Shown piece after piece: positions 42,830 through 51,425 of a stretch of 64,000 nucleotides of DNA. The translations under genes and the position numbers were made by a program. Where the stretch lies: positions 62,001-126,000 of the forward strand of contig NZ_JOJL01000004.1 of NCBI RefSeq assembly GCF_000721705.1. Reading direction: 5' to 3'. Every line of letters begins with the position of its first letter. The stretch's first letter is position 1. The notes below the pieces were generated by a model. The model ran no database searches. It was not told where the DNA came from and saw nothing but the letters and a program-made list of their open reading frames with translations. The DNA comes from Actinoplanes subtropicus. Its GTDB lineage: Bacteria > Actinomycetota > Actinomycetes > Mycobacteriales > Micromonosporaceae.

Positions 42830-42866
42830 GTCCCGCCCGGATCACCCGTCCCCGTCCGGGCGGGAC
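42830..42866. terminator. Strong hairpin between the dioxygenase and TetR genes
   Basis: GTCCCGCCCGGA (42830-42841) and TCCGGGCGGGAC (42855-42866) form a perfect 12-bp stem with a 13-base loop. It starts 20 bp after the dioxygenase stop and overlaps the end of the convergent TetR gene. No T run is present; GC content suggests a bidirectional terminator. Confidence 0.7.
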
Positions 42867-43441
42867 ACCGCGGTCATCATCCGATCGAGTCTGATCAGCG
42901 GATCGTCGGTCATCCCGCGCAGGTAGTCGTCGTGCCAGATCCGGAAGGCGGCCACCGCGCAGGCCACCAGGAGGCGCAATCGCCAGTCCGCCTCGGCGTC
43001 GCCGCGGCGCGCCGCCAGCAGGCGGGTCAGCTCGCGCTCGCGCTCGGGCGGCACCCCCTGATGGGTGGCGCTCAGGTGCGGCGACCGCTGGATGACCGTA
43101 CGCAGGGCGCCGAGCCATTCCCGGTGCTCGATGACGAAGACGCCGAGCTCGTGGAACGCGGTCCGCAGCACTGCCGAGTGGGACATCTCGGCCGGGGCGG
43201 CGGCGATCTGCTCGGCGACCAGGCTGGTCATGTACCGCACCGGCTCGGCGACCACGTCGTCCTTGCCGGTGAAGTAGCGGTGGAAGGTCCGCGGCGCGAT
43301 CTCGGCGGCCGCGCAGATGTCGGCGACGGTCACGTTGTCGTACCCCCGCTCGATGAACAACCGCCACGCGGTCTCCGCGGTCAGCACGCGACTGCGCTCC
43401 CGCTTGCGGTCCCTCAGCGTCGCCTGTGACCCCGGTCTCAA
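42842..43441 (-). CDS. TetR family transcription regulator
   Basis: This protein of about 199 aa has a TetR N-terminal helix-turn-helix (ETAWRLFIERGYDNVTVADI, CAAAEIAPRTFHRYFTGKDD) and a helical ligand domain. The start is uncertain: TTG 43441 has GGAGGGG just upstream; GTG 43498 would add 19 residues but would place the start inside the palindromic operator. It is divergent from an MFS drug transporter, the classic layout for a TetR repressor and the exporter it controls. Confidence 0.88.
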   Translation of the reverse strand: MRPGSQATLRDRKRERSRVLTAETAWRLFIERGYDNVTVADICAAAEIAPRTFHRYFTGKDDVVAEPVRYMTSLVAEQIAAAPAEMSHSAVLRTAFHELGVFVIEHREWLGALRTVIQRSPHLSATHQGVPPERERELTRLLAARRGDAEADWRLRLLVACAVAAFRIWHDDYLRGMTDDPLIRLDRMMTAVSRPDGDG

Positions 43442-43491
43442 GGTCCCCTCCGATTCCCAATGCGCAACTTTTTCGTGGCACTCTCTGCCTC

Positions 43492-43508
43492 GTGGCACAT
43501 TCTGCCAC
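43492..43508. promoter_or_regulatory. Candidate TetR operator upstream of the MFS exporter
   Basis: GTGGCACATTCTGCCAC is an inverted repeat with 6-bp arms (GTGGCA/TGCCAC) around 5 bases. A further GTGGCA half site lies at 43475-43480. It sits 17 bp before the MFS start codon and in the divergent control region. Confidence 0.65.
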
Positions 43509-43525
43509 TAACGAGAGGGAGCCCG

Positions 43526-44977
43526 ATGTCGCAAGCCGTTGATCTGGCCGAGCCCGCCGAGGGCGCGGTGGCGGAGAAGAAAACCTGGACCGGCCGCCAG
43601 ATCGTGATCCTGCTGGTCATCGGCGTCGGCGCGCTGATGGTCTCGCTGACCCAGTCGCTGCTGGTCCCCGTGCTCGGCGAGCTCGCCGTCGACCTGCACA
43701 CCGGCAGCGACGGCGTCGCCTGGCTGCTCACCTCGACCCTGCTGGTCGGCGCGGTCGCGGTCCCCGCCTTCGGCCGGCTCGGCGACCTCTACGGCACCCG
43801 CAAGATGGTGCTGGTCGCGCTGGCGGCACTGGTCGTCGGCTCGCTGATCTGTGCCCTCTCCGACGACCTCACCTGGATGATCGTGGGCCGCGCCGTGGTC
43901 GGCCTCTCGGTCGCCACCGTCCCGCTGAGCATCAGCCTGGTCGGCGTCACCCTCCCCAAGGAGCACGCCGGCGCCGGCATCGCCCTGATCAGCGCCATGC
44001 TCGGCGTCGGCGGCGCGCTCGGCCTGCCGCTGGCCGGCGTGATCGCCCAGTACGCCGACTACCACACGCTGTTCTGGGTGTGCGTGGCCGGCGGCGTGCT
44101 CGCCATCCCCGGCATCGTGCTTCTCGTGCCCGAACCGATCCGTACCGCGAAAGGCCGGATGGACCTGATCGGTACCGCCCTGCTCGGCGGCGCCATGCTG
44201 TCGCTGCTGCTTCCGCTGGCCCAGGGCGAGTCGTGGGGCTGGACCGACCCGAAAACGCTCGGCCTGCTCGCTCTCGCGGTCGTTCTGCTGGTCGTTTTCG
44301 TCCTGGTCGAGCTGCGCATCAAGTCGCCGCTGGTCGACGTGCGCACCACCGCCCGCCCGTCGTTGCTGCTCACCAACCTGGCGTCGCTGTGCGTCGGCTT
44401 TGCCCTGTTCGCGACGCTGATCGGCACGGCCAGCTACGTGCAGGCCCCGGCGGTGACCGGTTACGGCTTCGGCAAGTCCATCCTGGTCGGCGGCCTGTGC
44501 ATGCTGCCCGGCGGCATCGCGATGCTGCTGCTGAGCCCGCTGTCGGCCAAGCTCAAGCCGCGCACCGCGCTGATCGTCGGCTCGCTCGTCATCGCGGCCG
44601 GCTTCGCCAGCCGCATCTGGCTCACCGGCAGTCTCTTCGAGGTCATTCTGGGCGCGACGATCGCGGGAGCGGGAACGGGCATTGCGTACGCGGCAATGCC
44701 CGGTCTGATCATCCACGCCGCGCCGCGCTCCGAGCTGGCCGCGGCGAACGGCCTGAACGCCCTGTTCCGCAGCGTCGGCAGCAGCCTGGCCAGCGCGATC
44801 GGCGGGGCGATCCTGGCCGCCAAGACGATCGACCTGGCCGGGCACGCGTTGCCGTCGCTCGGCGCGTACCAGCTGCTGTTCGTGATCTGCGCGGGCTCGG
44901 CGGTGCTGGCGGCCCTGCTCGCGACGGTCATTCCGACCCACGTGCGTGAGGCCGACGCCGCGATGCCGGAGGACTGA
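43526..44977 (+). CDS. MFS drug transporter, 14-helix (DHA2) type
   Basis: This 483-aa protein has about 14 membrane helices. The MFS motif A is in AFGRLGDLYGTRKMV, and motif C-like glycine/proline pattern lies in AMLGVGGALGLPLAGVIAQY. Proteins of this type export drugs or cationic compounds by proton antiport. ATG 43526 with GAGAGGGA upstream is preferred; an earlier in-frame ATG at 43460 would lie across the operator. Expression is probably controlled by the divergent TetR protein. Confidence 0.92.
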   Translation: MSQAVDLAEPAEGAVAEKKTWTGRQIVILLVIGVGALMVSLTQSLLVPVLGELAVDLHTGSDGVAWLLTSTLLVGAVAVPAFGRLGDLYGTRKMVLVALAALVVGSLICALSDDLTWMIVGRAVVGLSVATVPLSISLVGVTLPKEHAGAGIALISAMLGVGGALGLPLAGVIAQYADYHTLFWVCVAGGVLAIPGIVLLVPEPIRTAKGRMDLIGTALLGGAMLSLLLPLAQGESWGWTDPKTLGLLALAVVLLVVFVLVELRIKSPLVDVRTTARPSLLLTNLASLCVGFALFATLIGTASYVQAPAVTGYGFGKSILVGGLCMLPGGIAMLLLSPLSAKLKPRTALIVGSLVIAAGFASRIWLTGSLFEVILGATIAGAGTGIAYAAMPGLIIHAAPRSELAAANGLNALFRSVGSSLASAIGGAILAAKTIDLAGHALPSLGAYQLLFVICAGSAVLAALLATVIPTHVREADAAMPED

Positions 44978-45125
44978 CCCGCTCCGTACCCCGGAAAGGG
45001 TTTTCCTCGTCGGTGACGCTACCGCGTCGGGTAAACGGCATTCCGCCTTTGTCTGGTTGTCGCGCTCGGGCCAGGTGACGGGCACAGCGTCGGGAGGCAT
45101 CGTTCCGCCTTCCCGGGGGTGAAGA
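44978..45125. other. Gap between MFS gene and decayed phospholipase
   Basis: This 148-bp stretch holds no recognised gene. GGAAAGGGTTTTCC at 44992-45005 is a weak 5-bp stem that may stop MFS transcription. The remaining sequence presumably carried the promoter of the phospholipase gene that is now decayed. Confidence 0.35.
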
Positions 45126-45454
45126 GTCAGGTCCGAGCTTTCCCGTAGAGAGTTTCTCGGCACGGCTGCCGCCGCGGCCGTCACCGCGTCGCTGTCCGGA
45201 GCCGTCGCCGGTCCCGGCGCCGCGGAGGCCGCGGCGCGCAAGCCCGAGTGTCACGGCGACCTGCGCGTCGAGCACGTCGTGGTCGGCCGCAGGCCCTGCG
45301 AGTCCCGCCGCGCAGCGTCCGCACCTGGAGCGCCGACCCGGTCAAGCAGAGCCACGGCTGGTACGACGTGACCGTCACCGCCGATCGCGATCCGAAGTGG
45401 TCGCAACGGCTCGTCGGTCACCTGGAGACCGGAAAACCCAGCATCTCCGGCTGA
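45126..45454 (+). pseudogene. Phospholipase C (phosphoesterase family) remnant, only both ends left
   Basis: The N-terminal piece reads SELSRREFLGTAAAAAVTAS, a Tat signal, then KPECHGDLRVEHVVV, which in intact enzymes leads into LMQENRSFDHYFG. That motif and the whole catalytic domain are gone. In another frame the C-terminal end follows (SADPVKQSHGWYDVTVTADR, then LVGHLETGKPSISG, ending at TGA 45452-45454), as in bacterial phospholipase C. No start codon fits the first piece. About 1.5-2 kb is therefore missing and the ends are out of frame. Confidence 0.82.
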
Positions 45455-45486
45455 CCCGGTCGCGCGCGGGCCGAATGGCGTGTCCG

Positions 45487-46137
45487 TCACAGCCTGGGCG
45501 TGAGCCCTGCCCGGTGCGCGATGATGACCAGCTGAACCCGATCGCGGGCGCTCAGCTTGTACAGCAGGCGGGCGACGTGCACCTTGGCCGTGCCCGGCGC
45601 GATGAACAGGCGCTCGCCGATCTCGGCGTTGGTGAGCCCCTCGGCGACCAGCCCCAGCACCTGCCGTTCCCGGTCGGTGAGCACGTCCAGTTCCGGGGCG
45701 GGCGCAGCGGTGGTGTCGCCGCTGAACGAGGCGATGAGCCGGCGGGTGACTTTCGGCGCGAGCAGGGCGTCACCCGCCGCGACCACCCGGATGGCGGCAT
45801 GCAGGTCGGCCGGTGGCGTGTCCTTGAACAGGAATCCGCTTGCCCCGGCCCGCAGTGCCCCGAAGACGTACTCGTCGAGATCGAAGGTCGTGAGCACCAG
45901 CACCCTGGTCGCGGATCCGGCCGCCGTGAGTCGTTGGGTTGCGGCGATGCCGTCGAGCTCCGGCATTCGGATGTCCATCAGCGCGACGTCGGGCGTAAGG
46001 CGGAGGACCTCGTCGACCGCCCGCAGGCCGGTCGCTGCCTCCCCGACGACGGTGAGGTCGCCGGCGGTCTCCACGATGCCGCGCAGGCCGGTGCGGATGA
46101 GCACCTGATCGTCGGCGATCAGGACCCGGATCGTCAC
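45487..46137 (-). CDS. NarL/LuxR-type response regulator
   Basis: This 216-aa protein has an N-terminal receiver domain (VLIADDQVLIRTGLRGI; phospho-acceptor Asp in VALMDIRMPELDG; Lys in FLFKDTPP) and a C-terminal LuxR helix-turn-helix (LTDRERQVLGLVAEGLTNAE, GERLFIAPGTAKVHV). It overlaps the histidine kinase gene by 4 bp and should be phosphorylated by it. The pair lies beside a divergent ABC exporter operon, the probable target. Confidence 0.94.
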   Translation of the reverse strand: MTIRVLIADDQVLIRTGLRGIVETAGDLTVVGEAATGLRAVDEVLRLTPDVALMDIRMPELDGIAATQRLTAAGSATRVLVLTTFDLDEYVFGALRAGASGFLFKDTPPADLHAAIRVVAAGDALLAPKVTRRLIASFSGDTTAAPAPELDVLTDRERQVLGLVAEGLTNAEIGERLFIAPGTAKVHVARLLYKLSARDRVQLVIIAHRAGLTPRL

Positions 46138-47273
46138 GGCGTCGTGTCCGCGGGGCGGCCCAGCGTGGCGCTGACCTTGAATCCGCCCTCGGGCAGGGGT
46201 CCGGCCAGCAGGGTTCCGCCGTAGAGCGCGGCCCGCTCCCGCATTCCGGTGAGCCCGTGCCCCTCGGCACGGATCTCGCCACCCCGTCCACGGTCGACGA
46301 TCTCCAGGACGAGGGCGCCGGGCCGGTGCTCGACCGTCACCCGGGCGGCGTCGGTGCCGGCGTGCTTGACGACGTTGGTAAGCGCTTCCTGCACTATCCG
46401 GTACGCCGACAGCTCCAGCCCCGGCCCGAGCGTTCCGGCCTCGCCGCTGATCGACACGTCGACCAGGACCCCGGCGCGTGCCGTGTGCTCGGCCAGCCGC
46501 GCGAGGTCGGCCAGGCCCGGCGCCGGCTCCTCCCGGGCGGGACCGGGCTCGCCGGTGCGCAGCACGCCCAGCAGCCGGCGCAACTCGGCGAGCGACTGGC
46601 GGCCGGTCGTCTCGATCGCATCGAGGGCGCCGGCCGCCTCGGCCGGCTCGCTCCGTACGACCAGCCGTCCGTACGCGGCCTGCACGGTGATGACGCTCAT
46701 CCCGTGCGCCACGACGTCGTGCAACTCGCGCGCGATGCGGGCCCGCTCCCGCGCGGTCCGCTCCTCGGCCCGTTGCGCCTCATGCCGCACCTGCGCCTCA
46801 CCGTGGAGCCGGTGCTGGCGCACGGCGACCCCGACGGTCCAGGCGACGGCCAGCATGAGCCCGAACGGCAGCACGCCGAACGAATGCCGGAACGACGGCA
46901 GCGCGCTCGCCACCGGCCCGGTGAGGCCCCCGGCGAGCGCGGCGCCGGCGACCGCGGGCCGGTGCCGCTCCGCCGCGCGGTAGAGCGCGTAGGCCAGCGG
47001 CAGCAGCGCGATCCAAGCGTACCGGGGCGAGATCGGCGCCAGCCAGAAGACCGCGAGCGCCCCGGCGGTCGCGGCCAACGGCCGGCGCCGCGCGACCGGC
47101 ACCGTCGCGGTGGCGAGCGCGGTCGCCGCGACGGCGAGTGTCCGATTGCCTTCCCGGGCGCCGAGGATGCCGTACGCGAGGAGGCCGAACGCCGCGGCGG
47201 CGAGCCCGTCCACCAGGAGCCAGGCCGCCGGGGACAGCCGATGCCACAGCAGGGTCGGCGATTCGGGTCGCAT
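46134..47273 (-). CDS. Sensor histidine kinase (HisKA_3 type)
   Basis: This 379-aa protein has about five membrane helices (residues 15-155), a DHp region with the phosphorylated His in RELHDVVAHGMSVI, and an HATPase domain (YRIVQEALTNVVKHAGTDAA, then GHGLTGMRERAALYGG). It belongs to the DesK/NarL-partner class, matched by the downstream response regulator. The short sensor lacks a large external loop, so it may sense membrane stress. Start is ATG 47273, with 100 bp to the divergent ABC gene. Confidence 0.94.
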   Translation of the reverse strand: MRPESPTLLWHRLSPAAWLLVDGLAAAAFGLLAYGILGAREGNRTLAVAATALATATVPVARRRPLAATAGALAVFWLAPISPRYAWIALLPLAYALYRAAERHRPAVAGAALAGGLTGPVASALPSFRHSFGVLPFGLMLAVAWTVGVAVRQHRLHGEAQVRHEAQRAEERTARERARIARELHDVVAHGMSVITVQAAYGRLVVRSEPAEAAGALDAIETTGRQSLAELRRLLGVLRTGEPGPAREEPAPGLADLARLAEHTARAGVLVDVSISGEAGTLGPGLELSAYRIVQEALTNVVKHAGTDAARVTVEHRPGALVLEIVDRGRGGEIRAEGHGLTGMRERAALYGGTLLAGPLPEGGFKVSATLGRPADTTP

Positions 47274-47373
47274 GCCGGGAGCCTACGGCGGCCGCGGCGG
47301 CGCGTCGTCTGCCTGCGGGCATATGCCGCCGGCCGGACGACTGATGCGCCCCGGCGGCCGCACAGTCGGGGAC

Positions 47374-48099
47374 ATGATCGAAGTACAGCAGCTCACCAAA
47401 CGGTACGGCCCGCGCACGGCGGTCGAGGACCTGACCTTCTCGGTACGCCCGGGCAGCGTCACCGGCTTCCTCGGCCCGAACGGCGCCGGCAAGTCCACCA
47501 CCATCCGCATGTTGCTCGCCCTGACCACGCCGACGTCGGGGCGGGCACTGGTCAACGGCCGGCCGTACCAGAACCTGCGGCAGCCGCTGCGCGAGGTGGG
47601 CGCGCTCGTCGACACGGCCGGCCCGCACGGCGGCCGCACCGCGTACCGCCACCTGCACTGGCTCGCCGCCAGCAACGGCCTGGACCGTCGCCGCGTCGAC
47701 GAAGCCCTCGACCGGACCGGGCTGACCGGCGTCGCGGGCCGGCGGGTCCGCGGCTTCTCCCTCGGCATGCGCCAGCGGCTCGGCATCGCCGCCGCGCTGC
47801 TCGGTGACCCGCCGACGCTGGTGCTCGACGAGCCGGTCAACGGCCTCGACCCGGAGGGCGTGCACTGGATCCGCGCGCTGATGCGGGGCCTGGCCGGGGA
47901 GGGACGCACGATCCTGGTCTCCAGCCACCTGATCAGCGAGCTGGCGCTGGCCGCCGACCGGCTGCTGGTCATCGGCGGCGGACGGCTGCTCGCCGACGAC
48001 ACGGTGGAGGCGTTCAGCCGTGGCCACGCCACCCTCGAGGACGCCTATTTCGCCTGTACGGCCGGCGCGGTCGCCTACCGCAGCGGCGGTGTGCGATGA
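47374..48099 (+). CDS. ABC transporter ATP-binding protein
   Basis: This 241-aa ATPase has Walker A GPNGAGKST, a Q-loop region (LREVGALVDTAGPHGGRTAY), the signature FSLGMRQRLGIAAALLG, Walker B TLVLDEPVNGLDP and the switch His in LVSSHLISE. The sequence is of the type found in bacitracin/lantibiotic-type exporters partnered with a single permease. It is divergent from the two-component system genes. The ATG at 47374 has only a weak ribosome binding site. It overlaps the permease gene by 4 bp. Confidence 0.94.
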   Translation: MIEVQQLTKRYGPRTAVEDLTFSVRPGSVTGFLGPNGAGKSTTIRMLLALTTPTSGRALVNGRPYQNLRQPLREVGALVDTAGPHGGRTAYRHLHWLAASNGLDRRRVDEALDRTGLTGVAGRRVRGFSLGMRQRLGIAAALLGDPPTLVLDEPVNGLDPEGVHWIRALMRGLAGEGRTILVSSHLISELALAADRLLVIGGGRLLADDTVEAFSRGHATLEDAYFACTAGAVAYRSGGVR

Positions 48100-48863
48100 C
48101 CGCCCTGCGCGCCGAATGGATCAAATTGTGGTCGGTCCGCTCGACCCGGCTCGCGCTCGGCGCCGCGGTCGCGTTCGCCGTCGGGCTGGGCGTGGCCGAC
48201 ACGGTCGCCGCCGTGCGCGGCTGGGACACGATGCCGGCCGCCGACCGGGCCGCCTTCGACCCGCTCGCCAGCGCGTTCGCCGGACTGACCTTCGCACAGC
48301 TGGCGCTCGGCGTCCTGGGCGTGCTCGCCGTGACGTCGGAGTACAGCTCCGGCACGATCATCGCGACCCTGATCGCACAGCCTCGCCGGAGCGTGGCGTT
48401 CGCGGCGAAGGCGGGCACTCTCCTCGGCGTGGCGCTGGTCGCCGGAGAGACGCTGGCGTTCGGCAGCTATCTGCTCGGCCAGGCGATACTGCACGGCAAG
48501 CACCTCGACATCGGGCTCGGCGCGCCCGGCGTGCTGCGCTCGGTGGTCAGCGCCGGGCTGTACCTGTGCGTCGTCACGATGGTCGGCTTCGGGCTGGGCG
48601 CGCTGCTGCGGCACCCGGCCGGCGCCACCGCGGCGCTGATCGCGGTGGTGTTCCTCGCGTACGGCGCGGCCAAAGCCCTGGAGGTCTGGTCCTATCTGCC
48701 GTCGCGCCTGCTGCTGTCCAACGCCGGCGACGTGGTGGCGCAGGTCCACGCGGTGGCCGCGAAGCCGCGGCTCCCGTCGCTGGGGCTGGCATACCTGGAC
48801 CTCGCGCTGTACCTCCTGGCGGCGCTCGGGCTGGGCGCCTGGCGCTCGGCCAGGGACGCGTGA
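48096..48863 (+). CDS. ABC transporter permease (ABC-2 type)
   Basis: This 255-aa protein has about six membrane helices in ABC-2 layout: start LRAEWIKLWSVRSTRLALGA, then TSEYSSGTIIATLIAQPRR, and further helices to the end. It forms the membrane part of the exporter with the ATPase encoded just before (ATGA overlap). Such pairs export antimicrobial peptides or take part in osmotic and drug responses. The cargo cannot be told from sequence. It converges with the MarR gene. Confidence 0.9.
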   Translation: MTALRAEWIKLWSVRSTRLALGAAVAFAVGLGVADTVAAVRGWDTMPAADRAAFDPLASAFAGLTFAQLALGVLGVLAVTSEYSSGTIIATLIAQPRRSVAFAAKAGTLLGVALVAGETLAFGSYLLGQAILHGKHLDIGLGAPGVLRSVVSAGLYLCVVTMVGFGLGALLRHPAGATAALIAVVFLAYGAAKALEVWSYLPSRLLLSNAGDVVAQVHAVAAKPRLPSLGLAYLDLALYLLAALGLGAWRSARDA

Positions 48864-48887
48864 CAGTCCACAGTGCCGTCAGCGCCG

Positions 48888-49346
48888 TCAGGGCGTTTTC
48901 GGCGCTCGTCGCTCATGGGTTCGCACCGTGTCGAGCAACTTGGTGAGCGCCGGCATCGCAGCCTCGAGGTAAGCGATTTCCTCGGCGGAGAGCGTGGCCA
49001 GCGCGCCCGCCATCACCTCCGAGCGGCCCCGCCGGAACGCCCTGAGCTGCGCCTCCGCCCGCGCGGTCGGCACGAGCACCACCGAACGGCCGTCGGCGGG
49101 GGCCGGGCGGCGCTCGACCAGCCCGTCGGCGGTCAGGTCGCGTACGACATTGGAGATGGTCGGACGTGCCAGATGGAGGTCGTCGGCGAGCTGGGCGGGC
49201 GTGCGCCCGCCCGTGTGGGAGAGCCGCCGCAGCACCGCGATCTGCGACTCGGGCAGGGCGGGCAGGGCCACGGCCGCGCGGGTGGCCTGCACCAGGGCCC
49301 GGCCGAGCCCCTGCACGAGGCCGACGAGCTGGTCACCGAGCTCCAT
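48888..49346 (-). CDS. MarR family transcription regulator
   Basis: This 152-aa protein has the MarR winged helix: ESQIAVLRRLSHTGGRTPAQ, LADDLHLARPTISNVVRDLT and the wing GLVERRPAPADGRSVVLVPT. The ATG 49346 fits the family start. It is divergent from a siderophore-interacting protein gene; the palindrome at 49386-49404 is the obvious binding site. The regulator probably controls the downstream iron-siderophore pair in response to a small ligand. Confidence 0.92.
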   Translation of the reverse strand: MELGDQLVGLVQGLGRALVQATRAAVALPALPESQIAVLRRLSHTGGRTPAQLADDLHLARPTISNVVRDLTADGLVERRPAPADGRSVVLVPTARAEAQLRAFRRGRSEVMAGALATLSAEEIAYLEAAMPALTKLLDTVRTHERRAPKTP

Positions 49347-49385
49347 CTGGGTCTCCTTGCGGTCGTCTGCTCGTACATGACAACA

Positions 49386-49404
49386 TAGTTTTGTGACAAA
49401 ACTA
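49386..49404. promoter_or_regulatory. Perfect 19-bp palindrome over the start codon of the siderophore gene
   Basis: TAGTTTTGTGACAAAACTA reads the same on both strands except its central base. The GTG start codon of the siderophore-interacting protein (49393-49395) lies at its centre. It sits 40 bp from the MarR start. A bound MarR dimer would block transcription initiation and the mRNA 5' end at once, suggesting a leaderless or nearly leaderless transcript. Confidence 0.8.
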
Positions 49405-50178
49405 CCTGACGGATCTTCCACCGGCGGGGAACCTCTCGTCCGCCGGGAGCGCCGCACCCCGCGCCGGCGCATCCTGCGGGTGACCCGGGTCGAGGAGCTG
49501 AGCCCGACGATGCGGCGCATCTGGCTGGGCGGCGACGACCTGGAACCCGACTTCCCGCTCGGCGAGCTCGGCGCGAGCGACCACGTCAAGCTGGTGCCGC
49601 CCGATCCCGGAACCGGCCGGGTCGAGCTGCCGCCGCCGGACGGGCCGCGCCCGGCGATGCGCGACTACACGATCCGGCGCTTCGACCCGGTGGCCAAGGA
49701 GCTCGCGCTCGACTTCGTGCTGCACTCGCACGGGCCGGCCGGCCGCTGGGCGCTCGGCGCGGTGCCCGGCGCCGAGGTCGGCGTGCTCGGCCCGCGCGGC
49801 AGCCAGATCTTCCCCGGTTCCGTGTCCGACTACCTGATCGTGGTGGACGAGACCGGGCTGCCGGCCGCCGAGCGCTTCCTCGAGGAGTTGCCGGCGTCGG
49901 TGGCCGTCCGCGTCCTCGTCATCGGCGGCTCGCCGCGGCCGCTGGGTGACGAACGTCCCGTGAAGGTCACCTGGCTGCCCTCCGCGGAGGGATTGCTGGA
50001 TACGGTGGGGGACGTGCCGAGCGATGTCTTCGTCTGGGCCGCCGGCGAGGCGGATGTCATGCGTGAGGTGCGCGCTTACCTGCGCGACGACCAGCGGGTC
50101 GACCGCGAGCGCCTCTCGATCCACGGCTATTGGCGGGTCGGGGTGGCCGGCGCGCTGCCCCGCGAGGAGGAGGCCTGA
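49393..50178 (+). CDS. Siderophore-interacting protein (ferric-siderophore reductase)
   Basis: This 261-aa protein has the SIP family FAD-binding barrel (RRILRVTRVEELSPTMRRIW, MRDYTIRRFDP with the flavin-binding R-x-Y-T pattern) and C-terminal NAD(P)H domain (DYLIVVDETGLPAAERFLEE, then VFVWAAGEADVMREVRAYL). It releases iron from siderophores by reduction in the cytoplasm. The GTG start lies within the MarR-type palindrome. An MFS exporter gene follows with overlap, so the two form an iron-linked operon. Confidence 0.93.
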   Translation: MTKLPDGSSTGGEPLVRRERRTPRRRILRVTRVEELSPTMRRIWLGGDDLEPDFPLGELGASDHVKLVPPDPGTGRVELPPPDGPRPAMRDYTIRRFDPVAKELALDFVLHSHGPAGRWALGAVPGAEVGVLGPRGSQIFPGSVSDYLIVVDETGLPAAERFLEELPASVAVRVLVIGGSPRPLGDERPVKVTWLPSAEGLLDTVGDVPSDVFVWAAGEADVMREVRAYLRDDQRVDRERLSIHGYWRVGVAGALPREEEA

Positions 50179-51425
50179 CCGGCGCCGGGGCGCCCGCCGC
50201 GCCCCGGCGGTTCGCCGCCCTGCGCAATCGGGATTCCCGCCCGTATCTGTTCGGCGCGGCGCTGGCGATGATGGCCGACAACATCGAGCACGTCATCACC
50301 TATTGGCAGCTGTGGCAGAAGTTCCATTCGCCGGCCCTCGCGGGCTTCGAGGTGATCAGCCATTGGGTGCCGTTCCTGCTGTTCTCGGTGTATTTCGGCG
50401 GGCTGGCCGACCGGTTCGACTGCCGGCGGGTCATCCAGGCGGCGCAGGCGCTTTTCATGCTCGTCTCGGTGCTGTGGGGCGTGCTGTTCCTGACCGGCGC
50501 GCTGCGGATGTGGGAGGCGTGCGTCCTGCTCGTTCTGCATGGCCTCGCGGGGTCGTTGTGGGGGCCGGGCGAGCAGCTGATGCTGCACGACTTCGTGGGC
50601 GATGAAGAGCTTCCGAGCGCCGTACGCCTGAATGCCACGTTCCGCAGCCTCGGCGTGCTGTTCGGGCCGGTCGTCGGGTCGGCGCTGCTGCTCGGGCTGG
50701 GGCCGACCGCCGGCATCTTCACGAACGTGCTGTTCTACCTGCCGCTGACGCTGTTCCTTTTCCGCACCCGGTTCACCGGCCACACCCGGGACGGCGGCAT
50801 CGTGCGGCACGAACGGGTCGGCGTGCTCGACTCGCTGCGCGTGCTGCGTGCGGTGCGCACCAATCGCACGCTGGTCAGCATGATCGTGCTCGGCGGCCTC
50901 GGATCGTTCTTCGTGGGCACGTCGATCCAGGCATCGATGCCCATTTTCGCGCAGGACCTGGGCACGGGCGGCGCCGGAACGGCGTACGGAATCCTGCTTT
51001 TCGCCAATGGCGCCGGGGGAGTGCTCGGCGGCCTCGTGCTGGAGGCCACCGGATGGATTCCGGCCACCGTCGGGGCGGCGGTCCTGAGCACCTTGGCATA
51101 CGGGGTGTGCACCCTTCTGTTCGCGATGGCGGGCTCCTATCCGGCGGCCGTGGTCCTGCTGGTGATCGGCGGTGTGGCCAACCTGGCGTCGATGTCGGTC
51201 GGTCAGACCGTCGTGCAACTGCTGGCGCCGCCGGGGGACCGGGGCAAGGTGATCGGCGTGTACGGGGTGTCGGCCAACGGTCTGCGCTTCGGCAGCGGCG
51301 TGACGGTCGGCCTGTTCGGCGCGCTCGTCGGCGTGCACTGGTCACTGGCGATCAGCGCGGCGGCATTGTGCGTCGGCACGCTGATCGCCGCGGTTCCCGC
51401 GCTGCGCCCGCGCGCGGTCCGGTGA
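50130..51425 (+). CDS. MFS transporter, EntS-like (siderophore export type)
   Basis: This MFS protein of about 415-431 aa has 12 helices and resembles the enterobactin exporter EntS group (NRDSRPYLFGAALAMMADNI, VPFLLFSVYFGGLADRFDCR, LWGPGEQLMLHDFVGDEELP). The start is not certain: TTG 50130 lies inside the SIP gene; CTG 50175 has GAGGAGGAG directly upstream and would overlap the SIP stop. Linked to the SIP gene, it probably exports a siderophore or related compound. Confidence 0.88.
   Translation: MAGRGGRRAAPRGGGLTGAGAPAAPRRFAALRNRDSRPYLFGAALAMMADNIEHVITYWQLWQKFHSPALAGFEVISHWVPFLLFSVYFGGLADRFDCRRVIQAAQALFMLVSVLWGVLFLTGALRMWEACVLLVLHGLAGSLWGPGEQLMLHDFVGDEELPSAVRLNATFRSLGVLFGPVVGSALLLGLGPTAGIFTNVLFYLPLTLFLFRTRFTGHTRDGGIVRHERVGVLDSLRVLRAVRTNRTLVSMIVLGGLGSFFVGTSIQASMPIFAQDLGTGGAGTAYGILLFANGAGGVLGGLVLEATGWIPATVGAAVLSTLAYGVCTLLFAMAGSYPAAVVLLVIGGVANLASMSVGQTVVQLLAPPGDRGKVIGVYGVSANGLRFGSGVTVGLFGALVGVHWSLAISAAALCVGTLIAAVPALRPRAVR

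Noticed and set aside
42627..43508. 293-codon minus-strand ORF overlapping the TetR gene
   Set aside because: Out-of-frame reading of the TetR gene; TetR motifs are in the other frame.
43460..43525. Longer start of the MFS transporter (ATG 43460)
   Set aside because: It would run through the palindromic operator; the ATG at 43526 has a good ribosome binding site.
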